NCBI GenBank assembly: GCA_965276785.1
Contig: OZ255629.1
Location: 3,348,001-3,412,000, forward strand
Source of the DNA: LMUY01 sp965276785
GTDB taxonomy: Bacteria; Pseudomonadota; Alphaproteobacteria; Acetobacterales; Acetobacteraceae
DNA: 64,000 nucleotides
Direction: 5' to 3'
Shown here: in pieces, positions 9,401 to 17,058 of the stretch
Layout of the letters: every line of letters starts with the position of its first letter
How positions within the stretch are numbered: the first letter of the stretch is position 1
Made by a program: the position numbers and the translations under genes
The notes under the pieces: generated by a model
What the model was told of the DNA's origin: nothing
The model's input: the letters and a program-made list of their open reading frames with translations, nothing else
Database searches by the model: none

Positions 9401-9576
9401 GGGCGCCCTTGGGTATGGGCGAGGAACGCCTCGGTGAGCGAGCGGGCGGCCCGCCGGGTGGGCAGCAGGATCAGGCCATTGGCGGCTGCCAGCGGGTCCT
9501 TTCCGGCGCGGGCCAGCCAATCGGTGGCGATGGCGTCGAGAAACGGCTGGTCCGGGCCGATGGTCAGCAGGTTCAC
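6433..9576 (-). CDS. addB: Double-strand break repair protein AddB with an in-frame repeat insertion
   Basis: A 1047-residue AddB of the alphaproteobacterial type, partner of AddA. The N-terminal region contains a degenerate ATP-binding part (GLILLPTRRAARSL). The C-terminal nuclease shows YGSVVHAAVHAFL, GRADRIERR, LDYKTG and QLPLEAA. The start is taken as the GTG at 9576, giving a 4-base overlap (GTGA) with the upstream nucleotidyltransferase stop. About residues 305-370 are foreign to the family. They include MPGLDPGTHAIR and DGRIKSGHDG, the translation of a 140-bp palindromic repeat at 8491-8630. The flanks EWRAPEA and WRLTAAD look like normal AddB sequence. The insert keeps the frame open, so the protein is probably made with an extra loop. 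Whether it remains active is unknown. Confidence 0.92.
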   Translation of the reverse strand: MNLLTIGPDQPFLDAIATDWLARAGKDPLAAANGLILLPTRRAARSLTEAFLAHTQGRPTLLPRITAFGALDESPLAMAGSLALPPAVPGPVRLAHLARLIMALDGRAGAPATADRAWPLAVELAALMDEAERAEVDLRDALPRLAAEDYAEHWAITLRFLQIVTAAWPAWLADNGLMNPAARQVALLDAQARSWTDRPPLHPVLAAGSTGGIPAVARLLRVVAEMPGGRVVLPGLDLTLAEPAWEALEDSHPQAGLRRLLTALGARRGDVEAWEAPSVTPPERVALLNRALLPAIALGEWRAPEAHVDGRDNTNTVMPGLDPGTHAIRLVTSDAHSRHSELHSMSRQRSDAVDGRIKSGHDGGDTMALLASGRAGSLLPATLWRLTAADQQEEAVAIALLLRRALDVPDQRAALVTPDRDLAGRVAAELGRFGVVADDSAGEPLACTPPAVFLRLLAAAVAEQFRPVPLLALLKHPLAAAGLSTAACRAAARRLERDGLRGPAPKPGLSGLQGVARSPAALRLLDALERCLAPLSALAATERAAPNAALAALIAAAEALAATPDETGADRLWSGEDGQALAVLLAEVMPALAALPPQDPATFPGLLDEVLAGAAVRSRRALRGRTGAEHPRIFIWGLLEARLQHADLIVLGGLAEGVWPAAADPGPWLSRPMRAAAGLPSPEELVGQMAHDWVMTACAAPEVVLSCSRRRDSAPAVPARWLQRLEAMLRGSGSRLPEHPAAAWARALDLPAGPVPRLQPPAPRPPVAVRPRRLRVTEIETWLRDPYAIYARHILRLRALPPIEEPADAADYGSVVHAAVHAFLADIGTNFPPDAERRLCAAMDAALADADLRPALAAWWRPRLQRIAAWVAGEEAERRLAAKLAQITSEQDGEWLLPTEPPFVLAGRADRIERRPDTTLAILDYKTGTPPSNKDVESGLAPQLPLEAAMAEAGAFGAGFAGSVAELTYWHLTGGHIAGKVQPVLKKPGELPAAIARARSSLAALIAAFDDPEHPYLSQPHPGRAPRFSDYTQLARVAEWAALEDTE
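8491..8630. repeat. Palindromic repeat family A, copy inside addB
   Basis: A 140-bp element bounded by nearly perfect 25-bp inverted ends. The left end reads GTCATGGCCGGACTTGATCC and the right end is its complement with two differences. The core GACGTCACCAGCC and the motif GGCGTCCGAACG are shared with the copy at 62176-62313 in reverse orientation. Here it is read through in the addB frame without a stop codon. No transposase is encoded, so it would be mobilised in trans or be a relic. Confidence 0.85.
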
Positions 9577-10304
9577 CGGCTGCCGCCGGTCTCGCTGTGG
9601 TGCAGGGCTCCCTCGGCCGCCGAGAGGTCTTCGGGGCGGGTCAGGTGAAACCACAGCCCGTCATGCACCACGGCGCGAAGCCGCCCGGCCTCGATGGCGC
9701 GGTCCCAGACGGCGTTGGCGCTGAACGGCGGCTCCGGCGGGTCCGCGAACAGCGCCGGGGTGGCGACTTGGAGGCCGGCATAGACATACGGCAGCACCTC
9801 CCGCTCGCGGCGCCGCCGCGGATTGCCCCAGGGATCGAGCGCGAAATCGCCCCGCCCCACTTCGCCGTGGACCTGGTGGGTGCGGTGCAGCAGCAGCACG
9901 CCGTCGGTTGCCGCCGGGTCGAACGCGGCGGCGAGGCGGTCGAGCGTGGGGGAGGGTCCATCCAGCCAAAAGCTGTCGCCGTTGATGACGAAGAACGGCG
10001 CATTGCCCAGCGCACCATCGGCAAGGGCGGCGGCGACCGCGCCGCCGGTGTCGAGCAGGGTGGCCTCGGGGCGGATGAGCACTTGCGGACCGCCCCGGCG
10101 GGCGCGGACGTGCTGGCGCACCAGGTCGCCGCGCCAATGCGTGTTCACCACCACATGCGCGACGCCGGCCGTGGCCAGCCGGTCGAGCGCATGGTCCAGC
10201 AAGGGGCGGCCGCCCAGCGGGAGCAGCGGCTTGGCGGTGTGCTCGGTCAGCGGGCGCATGCGGGTGCCCAGGCCGGCCGCGAGCAGCATGGCCTGGCCGA
10301 TCAT
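9573..10304 (-). CDS. murU: Nucleotidyltransferase, probable MurU-type (N-acetylmuramate-1-P uridylyltransferase)
   Basis: A 243-residue sugar-phosphate nucleotidyltransferase. The signature AMLLAAGLGTRMRPLT near residues 5-20, KPLLPLGGRPLL, and the ING-D metal site (VINGDSFW) match the MurU/RmlA-like GT-A fold. The genomic place, between tsaE and addB, is where MurU of the peptidoglycan recycling shunt (MurNAc-1-P to UDP-MurNAc) sits in many alphaproteobacteria. That context drives the specific name. The ATG at 10304 overlaps the tsaE stop by four bases. The sugar kinase AmgK usually found between tsaE and murU is absent here, which weakens the pathway assignment. Confidence 0.8.
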   Translation of the reverse strand: MIGQAMLLAAGLGTRMRPLTEHTAKPLLPLGGRPLLDHALDRLATAGVAHVVVNTHWRGDLVRQHVRARRGGPQVLIRPEATLLDTGGAVAAALADGALGNAPFFVINGDSFWLDGPSPTLDRLAAAFDPAATDGVLLLHRTHQVHGEVGRGDFALDPWGNPRRRREREVLPYVYAGLQVATPALFADPPEPPFSANAVWDRAIEAGRLRAVVHDGLWFHLTRPEDLSAAEGALHHSETGGSR

Positions 10305-10750
10305 GCCAGCCGGTCCGTCCAGCCGGAGAGGATGGCGACGCGGGCGTCCCCATCCGGGGCAAGCTCGATGGCAAGCGCGTCGTCCGGCCGCAGCATCTCG
10401 AGCCGGCTTGCCCACTCCACCACCACGACGCCCTGCCGGGCTTCGTCCCAACCGAGTTCGATCATCCCGGCCGGGCCGTCCAGCCGCCACAGGTCGAAAT
10501 GGTAGAGCGGCCCGGCGGCGGTGCCGTATTCCTGCACCAGAGTATACGAGGGGCTGGGCACGTCGAGCGCCGGGTCGGCAGCGGCGGCACGGATCAGCGC
10601 GCGGGCCAGCACCGACTTGCCGGCGCCGAGCGGGCCGTCCAGCAGGATGGCGTCGCCCGGGCGCAACCCGGCCGCGATGCGGGCGCCGAGCGCCTCGGTG
10701 TCTGCCACGTCGGTCAAGCGGAGTCGCACCAGTGAAGCGGCTTCGGGCAT
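10301..10750 (-). CDS. tsaE: tRNA threonylcarbamoyladenosine biosynthesis ATPase TsaE
   Basis: A 149-residue P-loop ATPase of the TsaE family, needed with TsaB and TsaD to make t6A37 in ANN-decoding tRNAs. The Walker A motif GPLGAGKS is near residues 39-46. The SPSYTLVQEY segment and the FDLWRL and VVVEWA (Walker B-like) stretches are typical, and the length is normal. It is the first gene of a tightly overlapping minus-strand operon with murU, addB and addA. An 85-base gap separates it from the divergent reductase gene and should hold both promoters. Confidence 0.93.
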   Translation of the reverse strand: MPEAASLVRLRLTDVADTEALGARIAAGLRPGDAILLDGPLGAGKSVLARALIRAAAADPALDVPSPSYTLVQEYGTAAGPLYHFDLWRLDGPAGMIELGWDEARQGVVVVEWASRLEMLRPDDALAIELAPDGDARVAILSGWTDRLA

Positions 10751-10835
10751 GATGCTATGTAGCCCGTGTGAATACAGGCTGCCAGATGGTCGAGCGCACG
10801 CTTGCGCTGCTAGTTGCCAGCGCTAGGTTCCGCTC

Positions 10836-11849
10836 ATGACGCAAGCGCTCGAAACGGACGTCGCCATCATTGGAGCTGGGCCGGTCGGCCTGTTTGCCGC
10901 CTTCGAGTGCGGGATGCTGAAGCTGCGGTCGGTGCTGATCGACGCGCTGGGGGATGTGGGCGGGCAATGCAGCGCGCTGTATCCGGAGAAGCCGATCTAC
11001 GACATCCCGGCGCACCCGGCGATTGCCGCCGGGCACTTGATCTCGCAACTGGAGCAGCAGATCGCCCCGTTCGATGTGCCGCGGCTGCTCGGGCAGCGGG
11101 TGGAGGCGCTGGAGGGGGCAGCGGGAGGGTTCCGCCTGCGCACGGATGGCGGCGCGCAAGTGGCGGCGCGGGCCGTGCTGCTGGCGGCCGGGGCGGGCGC
11201 ATTCGGCCCCAACCGCCCGCCACTGGACGGGCTGGGCATGTATGAGGCGACGGGGGCAGTGCAATACCTGGTTCGGCGGCGGGACGACTTCGCCGGTCGC
11301 CGGGTGGTGATCGCGGGCGGCGGGGACAGCGCGGTGGATTGGGCGCTGTCGCTGAAGGACGTGGCCGCGCGGGTTTTGGTGGTGCATCGCCGGGCGAAGT
11401 TCCGCGCCGCGCCCGAGACTGCCGGACAGCTCGATGCCGCGGCAGCGCGGGGCGAGATCGACTTGGTGATCCCCTACCAGCTCCACGCGCTGCACGGCGC
11501 GGCAGGCGCGCTCAAGGGGGTGGAGGTGGCGCATCTGGACGGCAACACTCGGATGCTGGAGGCGGACCGGCTGCTGCCGTTCTTCGGCCTGTCGATGGAT
11601 TTGGGCCCGATCGCGGGCTGGGGGCTCGATTTGGAGCGCCATCACGTGCAGGTTGCCGCCGCGACTTGCCAGACCAGCGTGCCCGGCGTGTTTGCCATTG
11701 GCGACGTGGTGACCTATCCCGGCAAGCTCAAGTTGATCCTGCAGGGCTTCAGCGAGGCGGCGATGGCGGCGCATGCAATCCACCCGATTGTGCATCCTGG
11801 TGAGGCGTTGCATTTCGAATACTCCACCAGCAAGGGCGTTCCGGGCTGA
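10836..11849 (+). CDS. Ferredoxin/flavodoxin-NADP(+) reductase, thioredoxin reductase type
   Basis: A 337-residue two-dinucleotide-binding-domain flavoprotein. The FAD motif GAGPVG is at residues 13-18, and the NAD(P) motif AGGGDSAVDW lies near residue 155. The second FAD motif (GVFAIGDVVTYPGKLKLI) is near the C-terminus. It lacks the CxxC pair of thioredoxin reductase. It keeps ALYPEKPIYDIP and a C-terminal STSKG tail, features of the YumC-like ferredoxin-NADP reductases of alphaproteobacteria and Bacillus. Its likely role is electron exchange between NADPH and ferredoxin in the cytoplasm. It stands alone, divergent from tsaE. Confidence 0.9.
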   Translation: MTQALETDVAIIGAGPVGLFAAFECGMLKLRSVLIDALGDVGGQCSALYPEKPIYDIPAHPAIAAGHLISQLEQQIAPFDVPRLLGQRVEALEGAAGGFRLRTDGGAQVAARAVLLAAGAGAFGPNRPPLDGLGMYEATGAVQYLVRRRDDFAGRRVVIAGGGDSAVDWALSLKDVAARVLVVHRRAKFRAAPETAGQLDAAAARGEIDLVIPYQLHALHGAAGALKGVEVAHLDGNTRMLEADRLLPFFGLSMDLGPIAGWGLDLERHHVQVAAATCQTSVPGVFAIGDVVTYPGKLKLILQGFSEAAMAAHAIHPIVHPGEALHFEYSTSKGVPG

Positions 11850-11891
11850 CATCAGGCTGATCCGCGCCTATGTGGCGGGGAAGGAGACACC

Positions 11892-12560
11892 ATGACGCGA
11901 TTTGACGACGACGACGATCCCGAGGCCCCCGACATGCCGGACCAGCCGGATGTGCCGGAGCCGATCGGCCCGGAGCCGAAGGAGCCAAGCGATAACCGCA
12001 CGCTGAGCTCGCCGATCAACGAGCTGGAAGCGCGGCTGCTGCGGCAGCGTAAGGTGCTGGTGTTCGGCGCCATCAACGACAAGGTGGCGCGCGACGTGAC
12101 CGGGCGCTTACTGGCGCTGGCGAGCGAGGGGGACGCCCCGATTGACGTGTACATTAACTCGCCCGGCGGCCATGTGGAGAGCGGCGATACGATCCACGAC
12201 ATGATCCGCTTCGTGGACGCCCAGGTGCCGGTGCGGGTGATCGGGACCGGCTGGGTGGCGAGTGCGGGGGCGCTGATTTTTATTGCGGGCAAAAAGGAGC
12301 GGCGGCTGTGCCTGCCGAACACGCGCTTCCTGCTGCATCAGCCGATGGGCGGCGTGCGCGGCCCGGCGACCGATATCGACATCGAGGCCCGCGAGATCAT
12401 CAAGATGCGCGAGCGGATCAACCGCATGATCGCGGGCGAGACCGGTCAGGAGTACGAGCGGGTGGTGGTGGACACCGACCGCAACTACTGGATGAGCGCG
12501 GAGGAGGCGATCACGTACGGGCTGGTGAGCCGCGTGGTGCGGTCGGCGGCGGAGTTCTAG
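11892..12560 (+). CDS. ClpP-family serine protease (paralogue type)
   Basis: A 222-residue ClpP-fold peptidase. The catalytic Ser is S124 in WVASAGALIF, the His is H149 in LLHQP, and the candidate Asp is D196 in DTDRNYWMSAEEA; YINSPGG is also present. The first about 35 residues are strongly acidic and Pro-rich (a run of Asp, then EAPDMPDQPD). This tail is unlike canonical ClpP and is seen in the shorter, non-clpX-linked ClpP paralogues. No clpX or clpA is nearby. An AAGGAGA ribosome site sits 5 bases before the ATG. It is predicted to be cytoplasmic; its partner unfoldase, if any, is unknown. Confidence 0.85.
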   Translation: MTRFDDDDDPEAPDMPDQPDVPEPIGPEPKEPSDNRTLSSPINELEARLLRQRKVLVFGAINDKVARDVTGRLLALASEGDAPIDVYINSPGGHVESGDTIHDMIRFVDAQVPVRVIGTGWVASAGALIFIAGKKERRLCLPNTRFLLHQPMGGVRGPATDIDIEAREIIKMRERINRMIAGETGQEYERVVVDTDRNYWMSAEEAITYGLVSRVVRSAAEF

Positions 12561-12612
12561 CCGTGGCCCGTATTCGCGCAGCGGATGCGGGACTTGCTTA
12601 TGGTGGACGCCA

Positions 12613-13314
12613 ATGGCTGATCTGACGCTCTACGAACTCGCGGGCGCCGATCCCGCGTTGCGGTTCAGTCCTTATTGCTGGAAGACGCGCATGGCGCTGG
12701 CCCATAAGGGGCTGGAAGCCAGGCGCGTCCCCTGGCGCTTCACCGACAAGGAGATGATCGATTTCTCCGGACAGGGATTGGTTCCTGTTCTGGTAGACGG
12801 CGCCACAAACGTCCACGATTCTTGGCAGATCGCATGCCACCTCGAACGAGCTTTTCCGGACCGGCCATCGCTGTTCATAGACACGGCAGCCATGGCACCG
12901 ACCGTGTTCATCAATCGATGGTCGGACAGCGCGTTGGGGTCGGCTTTTGCCCGCATCATCCTGCATGACGTCTATATGCAACTCGCGCCAGAGGATCAGC
13001 CGTATTTTCGCGCCAGCCGCGAGAAGCGCTTCGGGCAATCGTTGGAAGCGGTCGTTGCCGATCGGAGCGGGCATCTCGCCGAGCTGCAGCGAACCCTTTT
13101 ACCCCTGCGGCAGACCCTCAAGGATCAGCCCTATCTCGGCGGCGACCGCCCGGTCTATGCCGACTACTGCGTGTTTGGCATGTTCATGTGGGCGCGCTGC
13201 GTCAGCGCAGTCGAATTGCTGCCGGCCGACGACCCGGTCTGGGTCTGGCGGGAGCGCCTGCTCGATGCATTCGACGGTCTTGCCCGCGCCGCTCCTGCGG
13301 CCCAACAAGCGTAA
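12613..13314 (+). CDS. Glutathione S-transferase family protein, beta-etherase-like
   Basis: A 233-residue two-domain GST. The N-terminal thioredoxin-fold part begins LYELAGADPALRFSPYCWK. The Ser-Pro-Tyr-Cys segment stands at the glutathione-activating position, and LVPVLVDG supplies the conserved cis-Pro. The C-terminal helical domain contains YADYCVFGMFMWAR. The pattern resembles the LigE/LigF-like GST group, but no lignin-related genes are nearby, so no substrate can be assigned. It begins about 50 bases after the clpP-like gene, possibly co-transcribed. Confidence 0.78.
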   Translation: MADLTLYELAGADPALRFSPYCWKTRMALAHKGLEARRVPWRFTDKEMIDFSGQGLVPVLVDGATNVHDSWQIACHLERAFPDRPSLFIDTAAMAPTVFINRWSDSALGSAFARIILHDVYMQLAPEDQPYFRASREKRFGQSLEAVVADRSGHLAELQRTLLPLRQTLKDQPYLGGDRPVYADYCVFGMFMWARCVSAVELLPADDPVWVWRERLLDAFDGLARAAPAAQQA

Positions 13315-13669
13315 CCTGTATTGACGAGGCGAATGGGGGTGGCACAGCGGCACCATTGCAGCTTCGGCCGCCCGATAGAGCGATGCACCAAGTCGTAGCC
13401 CTCGGGGCCGTCCACCCCAACGTACTCGCATAGCGAACGCGGGTTTCAAGGCAGGAGCATTCCATAGCTGGCAAACCGATGAAGCGGTGGGTTGCCGTCC
13501 CGCATGAGTTGGCACCGATGGGTGCAGTAGATGTCCCGGACATCCGTGGATAGCGAGGGCCGTCCAGACAGTCCTATGTTTACTAGACCCGATCGAAATA
13601 TGGCTATATCACGCTCGTCTCCGCCCTTTGTGGCTTGATCCGGATGCCAGTCCAATCTCGGAGGCAACT
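13315..13669. other. Noncoding or decayed segment, 355 bp
   Basis: Between the GST gene and the HEPN-like gene I see no intact gene. On the minus strand, pieces in two frames look protein-like (CEYVGVDGPEGYDLVHRSIG around 13300-13440 and YCTHRCQLMRDGNPPLHRF around 13450-13540). They are broken by stops or frame changes, so this may be the debris of a lost gene. The last 100 bases become AT-richer and contain the GGAGG ribosome site of the next gene at 13660. Confidence 0.4.
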
Positions 13670-14239
13670 ATGGCCGAGGATTTCAAAAGCAAAATCGAGC
13701 CGGCCGGCAGGATCGATGGCCAACAACGGAAGGATGCCTACGATTTAGCCGTAGGAAGATTTGTCTCTATGTATGCTCGAATCGAGGGAGTACTCTATAG
13801 AACTTTGTGTCATTATGCAAAAACCTCAGGTACGATTTCACAAGCATTGTTCTCCGGGACCCGCGTTAGCCAAGCTGGTGATCTTATCAAACGCATTGCT
13901 GAGGCAGAATCCTATCCCGAAAATATTCAAGAAGAGTTAAAGGGTATTTTCTTGCAGCTAAAGTTAATAACGACTGCACGTGATCGTATCATACATTATG
14001 GCGCCCAGTCCGTAGAAGAAGGCGAGGCATTCGTCAGCGATGCTCTACGAAACTTGCCCTCACGGATGAAGATCTTTCTTATATCGCCAGAAATTTTAGG
14101 TGACATGACGGAAGACCTGCGTAGGATAGGAGTAATGCTACTTACCCGGCATGTAGGTGTGCATGTTTTCTCTGAGACCAACAAAAAACGTCTTGAAGAA
14201 ATCGTAAGCGCTCCGTGGCGATATAAGCCGCAGTCGTGA
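13670..14239 (+). CDS. Hypothetical protein with HEPN-like R-x4-H motif
   Basis: A 189-residue, mostly helical protein encoded by DNA visibly lower in GC than its neighbours, a sign of transfer. Around residues 98-111 it reads LLITTARDRIIHYGA-like sequence with R104-x4-H109. This is the spacing of the catalytic motif of HEPN ribonuclease domains found in toxin-antitoxin and abortive-infection proteins. No antitoxin or MNT partner is adjacent. Immediately downstream on the other strand lies a broken restriction-modification gene, so this looks like a remnant of a defence islet. The ATG at 13670 has a GGAGG site six bases upstream; an earlier in-frame start at 13628 would add 14 residues without a ribosome site. 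Family membership is inferred from one motif and helix content. Confidence 0.6.
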   Translation: MAEDFKSKIEPAGRIDGQQRKDAYDLAVGRFVSMYARIEGVLYRTLCHYAKTSGTISQALFSGTRVSQAGDLIKRIAEAESYPENIQEELKGIFLQLKLITTARDRIIHYGAQSVEEGEAFVSDALRNLPSRMKIFLISPEILGDMTEDLRRIGVMLLTRHVGVHVFSETNKKRLEEIVSAPWRYKPQS

Positions 14240-14302
14240 TCTCCCGACAAGCAAGCTAAGCCCTTATGCGTTGCTCATGCTGAGCAGTAAGCATCGAGGT
14301 TG

Positions 14303-15187
14303 TCAGCTTCCGGTTCGCGATCGCCGTAACTTCGTTCCTCGGGAGCCCCGCTCCACCGCCACCTGCCGCACCAGATCGGCCCCCGCCACGAGCTTGAGCG
14401 GCCAGTCAAAGAAATCCGCCTCGACGGCGCCCAAAATGCCTTCGTCGGCCAGGGCGCGGTCGGACAGCAGCCGTTCCAAGTCATTCACCGGCAGGTCAAG
14501 CACGCGGGCAGCAATGGTCTTGACCACGATGGTGAGATAGGTGTGCTGCAGGAACAGCGAATCCTCGCCCACGTCCTCGCCATAGGCCTCGCGCAGCAGT
14601 CCGTCCCACAGGTCGCGCTTCAGCCGCACCTCCGGGTGCTCCTTCAGGGCGGCCCAGAGTGCGTCGAGCGTGAGCCGGGCGCGGCTGAAGGTCAGGCTGC
14701 CGCGGCCGAACGCCTGGGCCACGGCCCGCGCGTCCGGCAGCAAGTCGGTCTGGTCGGATAGCAACGGCTCCAGCCAGGCCATCAACTCGCCGGGCCGCTC
14801 GGGGTCGGTCGTGTAGCGGCGCAGCTCCTTGAGCAAGCCGTCGACAAGCTGGTAGCCGATAAAGGTCGCGCCGTCGGTGGCGATGCCGGTCACCGAGCGT
14901 GGGCTGCGGGACCGGCGGGCGGCGTCCGCAAGATAGTCTGGCATGCGGGCTTGGACGTCGGCGAGCTCCCGCCGCAAGTCGGTCTTAAGCTCGATCACGG
15001 TGGCGCCCCACATTGTGTCGATGCGCCCCGTGTTGTCGAGCAGGTAGACCTCGTGGGCGATCTCGGCATAGGGCGCGCCGAAGCCCTCTCGCAGCAACTC
15101 GGTGATGTGCCCGCGCAGGGCCTCGTGCCTGGGGCGGCTAGCCATGGCGCGGACGAGTTCAGGCAGCTTGTCGCGGCGCCAGGTCAC
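14303..15187 (-). pseudogene. Truncated N-terminal part of a type IIG/ISP-like restriction-modification enzyme
   Basis: Starting with GTG at 15187, 294 residues remain. The N-terminus carries a PD-(D/E)xK-type nuclease pattern (E near EIAHEVYLLDN, D in GRIDTMWG, ELK in VIELKTDLRRE). Next come helical segments typical of the connector before the methyltransferase domain of large single-chain restriction-modification proteins, which are usually 900-1500 residues. The methyltransferase motifs (FxGxG, NPPY) and the target recognition domain are missing. The last about 15 residues (ERGSRGTKLRRSRTGS) look like frameshifted or foreign sequence. It cannot methylate DNA as it stands and is most likely a dead remnant; nuclease activity cannot be excluded. 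Confidence 0.72.
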
Positions 15188-15261
15188 GCTTGCATGATGC
15201 CGGCGACCGCGTCTCGTGCCAAGGCTGGCCCGACTCGCCGTCGGCTGCTAGCGGAGGGAGC

Positions 15262-15540
15262 ATGACCGCTCCATCCGCCCAGCCGGGCCTGTTCGACACT
15301 GAGTCCCCGCCCGATCAGCAAAAGGCTGCGTCGGCCCGGGCCCGAATGCGGCAGATGATCGACCGGCTTGAAGACGCTTCAGTCCCGCCCTGGAAGGACC
15401 AGATGAGCGTCATCCTGGATGACGGAGCGTTCCAGCGCGCCATGCGCCTGGTGCCCTCCGCAGAGGCGCAGGCACTCTGGGCCGAGTTCGATGCGCAGAT
15501 GGAGCGACTCCATGCGATCTGGCTAGCGGAGCGCCCCTAG
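15262..15540 (+). CDS. Small hypothetical protein
   Basis: A 92-residue soluble protein beginning MTAPSAQPGLFD with a GGAGGGA ribosome site in front. The C-terminal half is helical and acidic (MRLVPSAEAQALWAEFDAQMERL). No known domain is recognised. It stands between the restriction-modification remnant, which diverges from it, and the CoA-transferase pair. The LF motif near the N-terminus (GLFD) could be a peptide for docking onto a partner, but this is only a guess. Confidence 0.6.
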   Translation: MTAPSAQPGLFDTESPPDQQKAASARARMRQMIDRLEDASVPPWKDQMSVILDDGAFQRAMRLVPSAEAQALWAEFDAQMERLHAIWLAERP

Positions 15541-15618
15541 TCGGAGTTACGCTCACCCAGCCAATTGCCGTCCCACCGCGAAGATGGCAGCGTAGCCATG
15601 CGGCGAGGGGGAACGGCG

Positions 15619-16329
15619 ATGGCGGTCAACAAGGTATACCAGAACGCGCGGGACGCGCTGGCGGACGTGCTGAAAGACGGCATGACCATCATGTCCGGCG
15701 GGTTCGGCCTCTGCGGGATCCCGTCCGTGCTGATCGAGGCAATCCGCGAGACCGGCGTCAAGGACCTGACGGTAATCTCCAACAATGCCGGCATCGACGA
15801 TGCGGGCTTGGGCCTGCTGCTGGCGACCCGGCAAATCCGCAAGATGATCAGCTCCTATGTCGGCGAGAACCAGACCTTCGCCAAGCAATACCTGGCCGGC
15901 GAACTGGAGATTGAGTTCAACCCGCAAGGCACGCTGGCCGAGCGCATCCGGGCAGGCGGGGCGGGCATTCCCGCCTTCTACACCGCCACCGGCGCCGGCA
16001 CCGAGATCGCAAAAGGCAAGGACGTGCGGCAGTGGAATGGCCGCGACTACATCCTGGAGACCGGATTACTCGCGGATCTGGCCATCGTGCACGCCTGGAA
16101 GGCCGACCCGGAGGGCAACCTCGTCTACCGAATGACCGCGCGCAACTTCAACCCGGTGATGGCCACCGCCGCCGCGGTGACGGTGGCGCAGGTGGAAGAG
16201 ATGGTGGGCCTGGGCGCGCTCGACCCGGACCACATCGTGACGCCCGGCATTTTCGTGCAGCGGCTGGTCCCGGTGTCCGGGCTGCACAAGCGCATTGAGC
16301 AGCGTACCACCCGCAAGCACGCGGCGTAA
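15619..16329 (+). CDS. scoA: 3-oxoacid CoA-transferase subunit A
   Basis: A 236-residue alpha subunit of a family I CoA-transferase, probably succinyl-CoA:3-ketoacid type (activation of acetoacetate with succinyl-CoA, linked to ketone body or PHB breakdown). Typical sequence includes MSGGFGLCGIPSVLIEA, NAGIDDAGLG, SSYVGEN and ELEIEFNPQGTLAERIRAGGAGIPAFYT. The start is the ATG at 15619 (MAVNKVYQN), preceded by a purine-rich GAGGGGGAA site. The beta subunit follows 12 bases downstream, forming a two-gene operon. The distant phaZ at 40.1 kb would give a matching source of 3-hydroxybutyrate. Confidence 0.92.
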   Translation: MAVNKVYQNARDALADVLKDGMTIMSGGFGLCGIPSVLIEAIRETGVKDLTVISNNAGIDDAGLGLLLATRQIRKMISSYVGENQTFAKQYLAGELEIEFNPQGTLAERIRAGGAGIPAFYTATGAGTEIAKGKDVRQWNGRDYILETGLLADLAIVHAWKADPEGNLVYRMTARNFNPVMATAAAVTVAQVEEMVGLGALDPDHIVTPGIFVQRLVPVSGLHKRIEQRTTRKHAA

Positions 16330-16341
16330 GGAGACAGCGTC

Positions 16342-16989
16342 ATGGCTTGGACCCGCGACCAGATGGCTGCCCGCGCCGCCCGCGAGCTGGAGGACGGCTT
16401 CTACGTCAATCTCGGCATCGGCATCCCGACGCTGGTCGCCAACCACATACCGCCGGGGCTCAGCATCCAGCTCCACAGCGAGAACGGCATGATGGGCATG
16501 GGGCCGTTCCCCTATGAGGGCGAGGAGGACCCGGACCTGATCAACGCCGGCAAGCAGACGGTGACCACCCTGCCCTCCACCAGTTTTTTCGACAGCGCGC
16601 AGAGCTTCGGCATGGTGCGCGGCGGGCATATCCAGCTTTCCATCCTGGGCGCGCTGCAGGTGGCGCAGAATGGCGACCTAGCGAACTGGAGCATCCCCGG
16701 CAAAACGGTGAAGGGCATGGGCGGCGCCATGGACCTGGTGGCCGGGGTGAAACGCGTGGTGGTGCTGATGGAGCACGTGGCGAAGGACGGCTCGCCCAAA
16801 ATCCTCAAGCAATGCAGCTTGCCATTGACCGGGGCGGCGGTGGTGAACCTGATCGTAAGCGAACTCGCCGTGTTCGACGTGGCACGCCCTGGGCTGACCT
16901 TGGTGGACATGGCGCCGGAGGTGACGGTCGACGAGGTGCGGGCGAAGACCGAGGCGCCGTTCGGATTGCACCCGGACTTGCGTCAGTAG
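16342..16989 (+). CDS. scoB: 3-oxoacid CoA-transferase subunit B
   Basis: A 215-residue beta subunit carrying the catalytic Glu in HSENGMMGMG (about residue 52), which forms the glutamyl-CoA thioester. It also has FFDSAQSFGMVRGGHIQLSILGALQV and TEAPFGLHPDL-like C-terminal sequence typical of the family. A GGAGA ribosome site precedes the ATG. It is complete and of normal length. Together with scoA it should form the cytoplasmic alpha2beta2 enzyme. Confidence 0.93.
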   Translation: MAWTRDQMAARAARELEDGFYVNLGIGIPTLVANHIPPGLSIQLHSENGMMGMGPFPYEGEEDPDLINAGKQTVTTLPSTSFFDSAQSFGMVRGGHIQLSILGALQVAQNGDLANWSIPGKTVKGMGGAMDLVAGVKRVVVLMEHVAKDGSPKILKQCSLPLTGAAVVNLIVSELAVFDVARPGLTLVDMAPEVTVDEVRAKTEAPFGLHPDLRQ

Positions 16990-17058
16990 CGGATTGAAGT
17001 CTGCCCGCGTCCGGCGTAAGCAGCCGCCTGCGTTGGTGCGGGTCGCGCCGGCGGAGAT

